DNA of 64,000 nucleotides from the NCBI GenBank assembly GCA_026770025.1, contig JAMXDE010000044.1, positions 186,001 through 250,000 on the forward strand. Reading direction: 5' to 3'. This DNA is from Craspedostauros australis. Lineage: Eukaryota > Bacillariophyta > Bacillariophyceae > Mastogloiales > Achnanthaceae. Below the pieces are notes generated by a model. It saw only the letters and a list, made by a program, of their open reading frames with translations. It had not been told where the DNA came from and made no database searches. The first letter of the stretch is position 1. Each line of letters starts with the position of its first letter. Below are positions 1 through 9,210 of the stretch, one piece after another. The position numbers and the translations under genes were made by a program.

Positions 1-627
1 AAATATCCACTTTTCTTACCTTTTCCGTTCCGAACGGAAATTTTGGTCGAAAATCCGTTGTGTCAGATTTGTGTCGCATTTCGCGTCGCAAGAATCGTTT
101 TCCCTCAATCACAGATCCAAAAATGTCGTGGAAATTGATTTCTTGCCAAGATGAGCCAATCTGCCCAATCAGGACAGTCTTGGATCTTGGGTGTGACACG
201 TGCGAATCTTGCCCTGACCTTCTCAAGTGAATACGATCAATCGTGTGATCGTACTACTAGCAACATCGTGAGAAGACGTAATTTACAACACGGGCTATCG
301 CGGTGTTTTGTTCATTGACTTTTGCACCTCATCTTCACGCAGTAACACGCACATTTGTCGTGTTGTCTCCGTGTTATTTTCATCTGCAATTGCATGAGAT
401 CATGTCATGCCTCTATCATGCTCACAGTTCCAAGAAGACAATCTTGTGAGCTCGACAGCATTCCAACTACCATACGAATAACACAGTAAACCAACACTCT
501 CCTCACCAACAACAACGACTTGATCACTCTACGTTCTCGGTGCGGTATCTTCAAACCCATCTACGATTACGTTCTAACAGTTCTTGTCCAATTTGAATCC
601 ATGCTCTCATCAAGCAAGAGTGGACAA
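1..627. other. Intergenic region, no gene recognised
   Basis: No convincing coding sequence or RNA gene was seen. The last 25 or so bases are the 3' flank of the minus-strand ankyrin gene that ends at 628. They correspond to the final codons of its paralogue near 50107, so the real 3' end of that gene family lies a few codons further left than the present stop. Confidence 0.5.
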
Positions 628-2472
628 CTAGTCGACAACATCATTGTGGCCCCGTTCTTTCGCAATGTCCAGTGCAGTCACGCCATCGTTATCTTTGATG
701 CTGATGTCTGCGTTGCACGATTCCACCAAGTACTTCACGACCTCCACGTTACCATGCCAACTTGCCCGACAAAGTGGAGTTTTGCCATCCTTGTTTTGAA
801 TGTTGACATTCGCGTTGCACGATTCCACCAAATACTTCACGACCTCCAAGTTGCCATTTGCGCTCGCAAGGTGCAGTGCAGGGCTGCCATACTGGCCGGT
901 TTTGATGTTGATATCGACCTTGCCTTGTTCAACCAACGACTTCACAACGTCGAGATTCCCAGCAATGCTTACGCGATGGAGGACGGTGGAGCCATCCTCG
1001 TCTTTCACGTTCAAATCGACATTGGGTGTTCCGATGAGATACTTGACAATGTCGCTGTGATTGTTATGATGTGCCTTGAAGATTGGAGTCTCGTGTTTGT
1101 CGTTCTCAGCGTTGATATTGGCTTTGCCGGATTCAACCAGCCACTTCACAACATCGAGATGGCCATCGCCACTTGCGAGATGGAGCACGGTGTTACCATC
1201 CTCGTGTCGGGAGTTGGGATGTATGTTTGGTGTTCCGATGAGATACTCGACAACATCGAAGTGGCTGTGGCAATATGCCTTGTAGAGGGGAGTCTCGCAC
1301 TCATGATTCTCAGCATTGATATTGGCTTCGCCTTGTTCAACCAGCCACTTCACAACATCCAGATGTCCACCCACGGTTGCAAGATGGAGTGCAGTGTTGC
1401 CACCCTTGTTCTCAGCGCTGCCATCGATGTTCGCTTTGCCTGAGCCCACCAAATGCTTCACCAAATCCAGATGACCTCTAGCACTTGCGCAGTGAAGCAA
1501 AGTGTCGCCATTCTCGTCCTTGATATTGATGTCCACCTGTCCTGACTCCACCAACCATCTCACAACGTCCAGATGACGTTTGGAATATGCAGACTGGAGA
1601 GCCGTGCCACCAGCGTCATTCTCAACATGAACATCTGCCTTGCACGACTTCACCAGGTACTCTGCAACATCCAAATGACCATTTCTGTACGCAACATGAA
1701 GTGCAGTATCGCCGTCATTGTTCTGGACGTCGATAGCCACAGCACGAGCCTCCATCACATACTTCAAGATATCAAGATGGCCCTTCAGACACACATTGTG
1801 GATCGCAGTATTGCCGAATTCATCTTGCACATTGATTTCCACTCCATGTGATCCAACGAGGTATTCCACAACATCCAAACGCCCATGAAGACACGCGGCA
1901 TGGAGGGCATTCTCACCCTTCTCATCTTGCACGAGAGCGCTTGCAGAATATGACTCGATCAGAGTCTTCACGATGGCCGTATGCCCCTCGGTGCATGCGT
2001 CGTGGAGTGCCACCTTGCCGGAGTTATCCTGGAGGTTGACATCTGCAGTATGCGACCCGGCCAGGTATTCCACAACCTCGACGTTGCCCTGTGCGCATGC
2101 ATAGTGTAGCGCAGTCTCTCCATCCATGGATTGGGCATTGATGTCCGCTCCGCATGACTCCACCAACTGTTGGATCGTTGCAAGCTGGCCGTTGGAGCAT
2201 GCGAGGTGGAGTACAGTCTTGTCGCGGTGATCCTTGATCGTGTCGATGGAGGTTTGTGGAAATGCCGCCTTCCACGCGGTGAGGGTGTCCACATCTCCTC
2301 GTTCTGCGGCGCGCAGGAGATCCTGGTCGGTGATGGTTGGCGGGGGTGCATCACCAGGGGTCGACTTGAGCGAAAGGAGAGATGAACATGTTGTGGTTTG
2401 TGTTGACGAAGCCTGGAGGTTGCGCAATGGTGAGGCGAAGAGCGCCACGAGTGGGGGACGGATGAAGACCAT
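628..2472 (-). CDS. Ankyrin-repeat protein, 614 aa
   Basis: Predicted protein-interaction scaffold built almost entirely of ankyrin repeats, with no catalytic domain visible. After a hydrophobic, serine-rich N-terminus comes a short module at about residues 45-75 (ITDQDLLRAAERGDVDTL) that also opens the ankyrin protein at 8343. About 15 repeats of 33-36 residues follow, with the usual G-x-TALH-A and LDVVxxLV patterns. The C-terminal half shows two-repeat modules duplicated in tandem (AENxxxETPxxKA followed by IGTPN). The stop is a TAG where the paralogue at 50107 has a Tyr codon in NYL; reading through would add only a handful of residues (LSTLA-like), so truncation is minor. The initiator Met was chosen because it opens the frame. 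Ligand and location are unknown. Confidence 0.85.
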   Translation of the reverse strand: MVFIRPPLVALFASPLRNLQASSTQTTTCSSLLSLKSTPGDAPPPTITDQDLLRAAERGDVDTLTAWKAAFPQTSIDTIKDHRDKTVLHLACSNGQLATIQQLVESCGADINAQSMDGETALHYACAQGNVEVVEYLAGSHTADVNLQDNSGKVALHDACTEGHTAIVKTLIESYSASALVQDEKGENALHAACLHGRLDVVEYLVGSHGVEINVQDEFGNTAIHNVCLKGHLDILKYVMEARAVAIDVQNNDGDTALHVAYRNGHLDVAEYLVKSCKADVHVENDAGGTALQSAYSKRHLDVVRWLVESGQVDINIKDENGDTLLHCASARGHLDLVKHLVGSGKANIDGSAENKGGNTALHLATVGGHLDVVKWLVEQGEANINAENHECETPLYKAYCHSHFDVVEYLIGTPNIHPNSRHEDGNTVLHLASGDGHLDVVKWLVESGKANINAENDKHETPIFKAHHNNHSDIVKYLIGTPNVDLNVKDEDGSTVLHRVSIAGNLDVVKSLVEQGKVDINIKTGQYGSPALHLASANGNLEVVKYLVESCNANVNIQNKDGKTPLCRASWHGNVEVVKYLVESCNADISIKDNDGVTALDIAKERGHNDVVD

Positions 2473-3025
2473 GATGGAGTTGGTGTGTGTTGAGATGGAA
2501 CGGCTTGTTGCTCAGACGTGATCAATGCGACGGGCTTTTCATGTGATTTGAATGATTGTTTGGATGATTGCAGTCGCTTGATCGCATCTGTGTCTGCTTT
2601 TTATGAAGCGATCATGTTCTGCTTCATGATCGTTGGTGGTGGTGTCCCTTGTTCTGTTTCACGCGGCGTGCATGGCATTGCGTTGCTTGCTGTTTCACGA
2701 TGATTGTCATTTCACATTGTTGCCGTGATACCACTCTGTGATTGTCCCATCAACTTTGGCGTCAGCTTGAACATCAGCTTGGACAGTCTTGAACGTGATC
2801 GTGGCCAGCCACAGAAGGAGAAAGTTGATCGTGGGCGAAGGTGTCGGAAGTCATCATTGTGCGTGTCATCATTCTTGGAATGTGGAGACGACCGAGGATC
2901 CTGCGAGCGTGGTATGACTATGTTGCAAAGAATGGGAGTCAACACGAATCTGGAGAAACCGCTGGTGTTCCGTGTTGGAACGTGCCCGCTCTGTGGCGCC
3001 GAAATTGGTCACGGCTCCCTTCTGC

Positions 3026-3068
<43 letters not shown>

Positions 3069-3676
3069 TTGTTGTTGTTGTTCTCATCTGTTTTCCAGGA
3101 AGGTACGATGGATCGGTTGCGTCCTCGTAGTGCCATGGCGACTGATGTCCCTCCTGCATGCAATTCTCCGCGTGTGCGTGGACGAGAGGAAGAACACGGT
3201 GGAAGTGTTCGTGCCGTGGGATCTCCGGCTGCTGATGCTAATACTTCGAATCTCTCTACTTGTAGTTCGATACTTCTGCTGGTATCACTTCTGTTGGTAC
3301 CACTTCTACTCGTATGCACATCATCATCATTGTGTTTGTCGCAGCGTCGTCAGTCCTTTGGCTGGCGGTACAATGGGGCATCCATGATCATTCGAGTGCT
3401 CATCTCACGCCATGCTTTTTGTTGTCGGTGGTCATTCATTCACGAATCAGTTGCTTTCTTCGACATTGAGTCACGCGATGCACTCAATCAACGTTCACCC
3501 AACGGTCGCTGCGAATCTGGCCACTGTCGCCATTGCCATCATTGTCATCACTGCAGTCATAGCACAATACCAGTCAGTGCCGAGGATGCTGCCAATCAAA
3601 GGCACGCGCAAGAGGAAGCGGTATCGCACCATACCATACCACACCACACCATACCTACTTCATCCTGATCGCAGCA
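2473..3676. other. Intergenic region between divergent genes
   Basis: This separates the ankyrin gene (minus) from the sulfotransferase-like gene (plus) and probably holds both promoters. No defined promoter motif could be assigned. Open frames here are driven by a CTG/TTG microsatellite and by low-complexity sequence, and none resembles a protein family. Confidence 0.5.
3031..3082. repeat. (CTG)n-(TTG)n trinucleotide microsatellite
   Basis: A run of CTG units changes into TTG units without interruption. It would encode poly-Leu, poly-Cys or poly-Ala/Ser depending on frame. It lies outside any supported gene. Confidence 0.9.
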
Positions 3677-5347
3677 GTGTGCGCAGTGCATTGGCTCAAC
3701 AACGCAACGGCAGATGGCAGCCCACTGCACAAACACGATGGATCGTTCGCGCGAAAGATGATGGCCGGCATTTTGGTGTGCTTCATGCTTCTGCAAGCCA
3801 AGGGTCTGTACAATGCATCGAATCATCCCTGGTTTCTGGACTCTTCAATTCCACTGGAGGGTGCCGACTATGCCACTCCCATCGATCTGGCTTCTCCTCG
3901 TCGGGATGCACACACGGATGGTTGGAACGACATGGCGACCACCGCATCCGCCGAGTCATTGGTGCAGTCATTGACTCAGGTGTCAATGGCAACACCAGCG
4001 AATACCAGACTACGAGTGGATGGAACACTGCAATCCCCGCATGCTCCTCGCATTCAACAGAAGATGCCGCAACTCGTCCTCCACGTTGGACCATCGAAGA
4101 CAGCCACATCCACCATGCAAGCCAACATGCAAGAGCTCAAGCAGAAAGGGGTTTTCGAGCAGGACAACTTCGTCTACTGGGGGCGGGAATCTTTTGATGG
4201 AAGATATGGTGGGATCGAACTTAACTCCATTGGTGAGTTATGGAACGTCACCTGCATGCACAAGGAGTACGCAGACTATCTCCAACGGAAACGACATTCC
4301 GTCGATGCCAGGAACGCCAACAATTTGACGATTTTGTCCACTGAATTCGATTCAGCGGCGTCTTCGCCCACGCATGCTGTTCCGGCTTGCATACGGAACG
4401 TCAAGAACCTTCTGGATTCATTGAGGCAGGATGGCATGCCCTTGATTGTGAGCGACGAATTGTATTCCTGGAGAACACGATTTCGAAGGACGGGGATCTA
4501 TCACAAGCCCATGTTCTTTGATCACCTCCAGGACTTGCTACAGGGTTGGAATGTGACCGTCGTCGTCACCTATCGCCGTGTCTTCGACTGGATGCTCAGC
4601 AGCATCAAGCAGGATCACTCCCGCAAAATTGAAAAGGTGTTGGCGATAAGCCAATGGCCTGCCGTCGGTGGAAAGCCTCAAGAACGGACTTGGCCCATCA
4701 TTTGCGGTTGGGTCCGCCAGAGCTTTCCTCTTGCGCGAGATCCCAACAGGCGCCAGACGGTCACAGGGACGTACGCCTTCATGGATGGTTCCATACATCT
4801 CTGGAATTCAGGCGGCTTTGCAACGAACATCCTCAACATGCATTCCCAACGCCACATCACGCAGCAGCTGATTTGCGATTTCATCCATGATGCGCCCCAT
4901 TCCTGTCGGTATCTGGAGGAGAAAAAAGACAACCCACCAAGGAACGTTCGCAACATGCTGTGGTACAAGCACAACAATATTATCTTCTCAGCCGCGTAGC
5001 GAGGCGTGATTCCCCAAAACAAGCAAGCCCGCCAATCAAGCATAAGCATTGCGAATCTACTGGCACGCTACCATGGTCGCACCTGCAACAAGACGATGGC
5101 AGATCTGCCATTGATTTGCCCTTCCGACGATCAGCTGGAGCACTTTCTGAACATGTCGCTGAATATAGAACGCCAATTGATGCCTGATTGGTACGCTTCT
5201 CCAGAGGGCGAATCGCTGCGTCGATCAGCATTTCAACACACCGCGTATCGCAAACGTGAGTTTTGTGAAGTGGACTTGGACCGACTCTTTCAGAATGTCA
5301 CGTCCTGGAATGGTCTGTTGCGGAACCTCAATCGGACCTGGGATTGA
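3677..5347 (+). pseudogene. Sulfotransferase-like type II membrane protein with in-frame TAG
   Basis: The 556-codon frame looks like a Golgi-type, PAPS-dependent sulfotransferase-like protein. It has a short hydrophobic segment at residues about 28-40 (possible signal anchor), then the phosphosulfate-binding loop HVGPSKTATSTMQ at about 136-148. A long domain follows with the R-x-x-x-D-W-x-x-S pattern (YRRVFDWMLSSIKQ) expected of the 3'-phosphate-binding region. The frame is broken by TAG at 4997-4999 after the residues IIFSAA. It continues in the same frame with plausible C-terminal sequence (HGRTCNKTMADL to NLNRTWD), which argues for a nonsense mutation rather than a natural end. No intron with GT-AG ends clearly removes the stop. 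The exact start is uncertain. If read through or corrected, it could be functional. Confidence 0.65.
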
Positions 5348-5785
5348 GGTGAGGCTGCAGCGTCCTGCAACTGCTATCCGCGTGCAACGTCGCAACCAGC
5401 AATGATGGGCTTCTTCGCTGTTGTGGGTTCCGACATGCCATTGCATGTCAATAGAGTAGAGTACATACCCATGCATTGTAAATGAATCAATTTGATGAAC
5501 ATGGAAATGAGTTTCGTCAAGCATGTGGTACAGCATAGTGTTAGGATCTACGGAAGGTACCATGCTGTTGAGAGTAAGTACTCTGTTTATTTGCAGGTAT
5601 GGGTTGGAAATGAGGTGGCTTTCCTTTTCGAAATCACGACAATAGTACTGGTACAGTCGTGCGTAGATACTCCATGGTCTCGACTTGAACTCGTAGACTT
5701 CAGTTGATTGTATGTAAATACGGACAGACTATTGCAGTGTCAGACAGCGATGTGAACTCGGGATTGTCGCACGACTGAGAACACG
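5348..5785. other. Intergenic region
   Basis: 3' flank of the sulfotransferase-like gene. No gene or repeat was recognised. Confidence 0.4.
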
Positions 5786-6094
5786 ATGGAATTCGATCGA
5801 AGAACACTTCGAGACATTCTCCGAAAATCGAGCAATCATGGCACGACTCGTCTGAGAAACACAAACCTCCTCACAAAATGCAACAAGCAACAACTCACAA
5901 AATGCAACAACAAGCCACAAGCAACAACGGACACGACAATGATATTCTCACTTTCACCATTCGATACCTACGATGGCGAGCACGAGCCGTACTTTCGCCG
6001 CAGTCAGCCGCAACACTATACGACTATGAACGCCGATGAGATGTACAATCGGAGACACGCGGCCGTCGTTGCTCGGAGAGAAGCGCAACGATGA
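5786..6094 (+). CDS. Small ORF of unknown function, possibly truncated
   Basis: A 102-aa frame. The second half (from MIFSLSPFDTYDGEHEPYF to the terminal RREAQR) has a protein-like, charged composition; the first half is Asn/Thr-rich and may be untranslated. It stops exactly where homology of the opposite-strand saccharopine-dehydrogenase-like pseudogene ends. This could be the 5' piece of a gene joined to another broken gene at a deletion junction. No family was recognised. Confidence 0.25.
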   Translation: MEFDRRTLRDILRKSSNHGTTRLRNTNLLTKCNKQQLTKCNNKPQATTDTTMIFSLSPFDTYDGEHEPYFRRSQPQHYTTMNADEMYNRRHAAVVARREAQR

Positions 6095-6926
6095 CCCTTG
6101 ACAACCGTCAGCGCTTCTTCTGCCAGAATGAGGAACGTCGCCACGAGCAGGGTTGCTCCGGCACCGCCTGATCCCGCCGTGAAGAACCCGAAATCGACAT
6201 TGAGATCGGCCAGCTTGAGGTTCTTGTTTTGCTGCAGAACTTGCCGCACGAGCTGCTTGGCCATGAGACTGGAAACGCCTGGCCAGCATCCGGTGCTGAT
6301 GATGCAAGGGACGTTGGATTCGATGGCCTTTGCATTGTACTTCGCCTTGGTGGCAGAGCCTGTGCAGTAGTCATTGCAGACGTCGATGTAAGCAACGCTG
6401 TTGGACACGCAGGCCGCGATGACACCGTTGGGCGTCTTGACCTTGCCTTGGAAGGGACCGGCCGTGTGCACGCACATATCGTAGCGCCCCGCTGCAGCAC
6501 CTATGCGACGGATTGCCCCTCCTCGCGGTCCAGAGCCTGGAATTGCACATCGTCCACCGGTAGATTGGGGAAGCTGGCGTGCCAGCGTTGCTGCGCCGCG
6601 AGGAAGGAATCGACGCTGGTGCCACCCACGGTGACCGCCGATCCTCGCTTCAGCAGCTGCGTCACGACGCTTCCGCCCACGCGTCCCGATCCACCGACCA
6701 CCAGGACATTCTTTCCGTCCAGCGCATCAAAGGAGATCTCTTGCTTGGCTGCCAGGCGCAACGAAGGAAGTCTCCGAGCGGCGCAAGCACCAGCATCCCC
6801 ATGAGCCTCGTGGCCTACTATCGAAGCTGATGAAGGCCATGAAGGCAATGAAGGAACGAACGCAATGCTTGTTGAAAGACAGCATGCGAACGCATAGCAC
6901 GCGACGAGGCAATGCGATCTGATCAT
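6095..6926 (-). pseudogene. Saccharopine-dehydrogenase-like oxidoreductase, frameshifted and truncated
   Basis: The N-terminus has a signal-peptide-like segment ending STSIAF-VP, resembling the diatom plastid-import motif (signal peptide cleaved before Phe). A Rossmann fold follows with the dinucleotide loop VVGGSGRVGGSVV at about residues 72-84, typical of saccharopine dehydrogenase/reductase-like proteins. The frame stops at a TAG near 6500 and resumes in another frame as RIGAAAGRYDMCVHTAGPF, running through PCIISTGCWPGVSSLMAKQL to GSGGAGATLLVATFLILAEEA. One extra base in the G4 run (C4 on the plus strand, 6516-6519) would join the two parts. Beyond about 6095 homology is lost, so roughly the last third of a normal-length family member is missing. 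The original substrate is unknown. Confidence 0.65.
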
Positions 6927-8342
6927 CGTCGAGCAAGGGAGTCGTATGATGTTTACTCTCGAGAAGAGTACGTATTGTGTTTGGGTATTGTGGGTCGAAG
7001 TTTGTGCAATGTGTGTTGCTGTCTTCTCGAGGGAGAATCTCAGCGAACGCAGATGGCGAACATTTCTGAGTCAAGGATACGCACACGCACGTGACAAAGT
7101 GGAGTCGCGAATCCTTCCTCACACTCGCACGACTCGTTTGAGTGACGGGACCTGAAGATCGCATTTTTTAACACCCACAGCAACACAAGGTCGTACGGTG
7201 ACTTGTGCACAAAGAGAGGAAGAGAGGACCATGCGACCAAGACTACAAGACAACAACACCACTCAGCCCCACACTCGAGGACATCAGGGACACCCAGCAA
7301 AAAGCAAAGGAAACGGAAACTCGACTAGTACGACTAATTCGACACCCAAGAACGATTTTGTCACCCAGACACGAGAAAGCCACATTCGACATTTCGCCAT
7401 TGACAAAGAACGAATCTTCTTTCAAAAAACATCGCATGAAAGTCTGTTGGTCCTAGTCCGGAGAAATACAAAAGGACATCAATACCGCTTGCCTGCTTGA
7501 TCGAGTCCCGTCAATATCAATGACACGAAAATCCAGAATCTAAATAAATCGAATGACGACTATTTAATTCGAATGAAGTCTAAATAATTCAAATGGTGTC
7601 TACATAAATCAAATGACGAGACTATTTAAATCGATGCCGTCTAAACATTTCAAATGACGACTAATAAATTCGAATGGCGTCTAAATAAATCAAGGGTATC
7701 TCTGTGGCACGATTGCCCGGGAATAAATCGAGACGAAGCGTGTGGAGGTCATTTTCGGAGTTTTCCTCAAATACCCCTTAAATGAAATTGGCGTCTGTGA
7801 CCCACGAAGAGTTCCTGAGAACGAAAGTAAGAGTCGAGAACGTTCTTTTCGCAGAAACGGTTGTCATTGTCAACACAACATGCTTTGATTGGCTGGATCA
7901 GTCAAATCGCGTTTTGACTAATTCGACCTAATTTTTTCCGGGTGTCCCAGACTGCTATTTCCACTCCCGCTAGTGACTCACTAGTCGGACTCACGAACCC
8001 AAAAGATGTGAGCCGAACACAGAAGACTCCCGAGCGAGCCACAGCTCAGTGGCAAGTTTCGGACACTCCAAGCTCATCGACAAGTTCTCAGAATTCTTGG
8101 CAAACAACACCAATTCACTCACTCATGGTCTTCTTAGTACAGACATCGAATTGCCACTCATACGACTATTCATCACGCAGTGTATGATACGCGTACTACT
8201 ACAAGCTATTGAAGACACACCATCGATATCTCTGCCATAGGTAGCTCAGACTACGCGCTTCCTCAACAGCCAATCCAACGTAAATCATCCAACGTCCAAC
8301 GTCAATCGTCAAGCAACCATCGACCATCGACCATCTCTCAAA
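6927..8342. other. Gene-poor region with AT-rich minisatellite
   Basis: Contains an AT-rich degenerate tandem repeat (7539-7692) and no supported gene. The last few hundred bases are the probable promoter and 5' UTR of the ankyrin gene at 8343. Confidence 0.5.
7539..7692. repeat. Degenerate AT-rich minisatellite, about 8 units
   Basis: Units of about 18-23 bp built on TCTAAATAAATCAAATGACG, with alternating variants (TATTTAATTCGAATGAAG, TCTAAACATTTCAAATGACG). Base composition is far more AT-rich than the flanks. Confidence 0.75.
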
Positions 8343-8939
8343 ATGCCGAGTGTTACCAACCAACAACTCATTGATGCTGCCAAGGAAGGTGACTTGTCGG
8401 TGTTGAAGGAATGGAAGAAGCAGAACAAGACGCAGCATGAAGAAGTTGATGTCAACAAGGTCAAAGACAGCTTTGGTTGGACTCCCCTTCATGAGGCATG
8501 CTTCAACGGCCACCTGGAGTGTGTGAAGTACCTCATCGAATCATGTGAGGCCAACATCAATTGCAAAGATGACAGTGGTGACACTCCCCTTCATGAGGCA
8601 TGCTTCAACGGCCGCCTGGAGTGTGTCAAGTACCTCATCGGAACATGTGGGGCTGACGTCAACTGCAAAGATGACAGTGGTGACACTCTCCTTCATTGGG
8701 CATGCTTTGGTGGCCAGCTGGAGTGTATCGAGTACCTCATCAAATTCTGTGGGGCGAACACCAACTGCGAAGACAGACATGGTTGGACTCCCTTTCATGC
8801 GGCATGCCGCGATGGACAGCTGGAGTGTATGGAGTTCCTCATCAGAGGACTTTCGCCTTCAGCTCACCCACAACTGCAACAACTGCAGCAACACTTACAA
8901 CAAAACGAACAAGAGAATGGCAACAACAAGAACAGCTGA
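8343..8939 (+). CDS. Small ankyrin-repeat protein, 198 aa
   Basis: Begins with the same short module as the 614-aa ankyrin protein (VTNQQLIDAAKEGDLSVLKEW, residues 4-24 with small changes). Four near-identical ankyrin repeats follow at about residues 43-170; each has the pattern GxTPLHEACFNGxLECVKYLI and an N-x-N-C-K/E-D-D linker. The C-terminus is a Gln/Asn-rich tail (residues 170-198). The repeats are so similar to one another at DNA level that recent internal duplication is likely. It has no catalytic domain, signal peptide or membrane segment. Compared with the long paralogues it is either a minimal member or a shortened copy. Confidence 0.85.
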   Translation: MPSVTNQQLIDAAKEGDLSVLKEWKKQNKTQHEEVDVNKVKDSFGWTPLHEACFNGHLECVKYLIESCEANINCKDDSGDTPLHEACFNGRLECVKYLIGTCGADVNCKDDSGDTLLHWACFGGQLECIEYLIKFCGANTNCEDRHGWTPFHAACRDGQLECMEFLIRGLSPSAHPQLQQLQQHLQQNEQENGNNKNS

Positions 8940-9210
8940 GACAACAGTTGAAGCGAAAGAGGCAAGAGAATGAACACAAACACAGCAGCCACAAGAGGAC
9001 CAACATCAGCATTGGAGAAGACCGACTCAAGTCCTTCTAAACTGGGAACTGGACAGATTCCGTCTTCTTGTGTGGACAGGACGACGAACAGTAACCAATC
9101 AAGGCAAACTCCGAAGTCCTAATGATCACCCTCCCATCCATTGAGATACTGATCGACATAGAAATCCAACACCAGCACGCGAATGATGGCACTGAAGGCT
9201 ACGTGGCCCT
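8940..9210. other. Short intergenic spacer
   Basis: Spacer between two genes on the same strand. Nothing was recognised. Confidence 0.4.

Noticed and set aside
520..1443. 307-codon plus-strand frame opposite the ankyrin gene
   Set aside because: Repetitive antisense reading of ankyrin codons (H-N-x-E-x pattern); it exists again opposite the paralogue at 50062-50799, which only mirrors ankyrin conservation.
2841..3668. 275-codon frame with a poly-Leu tract
   Set aside because: Created by translation of the CTG microsatellite; surrounding residues show no domain.
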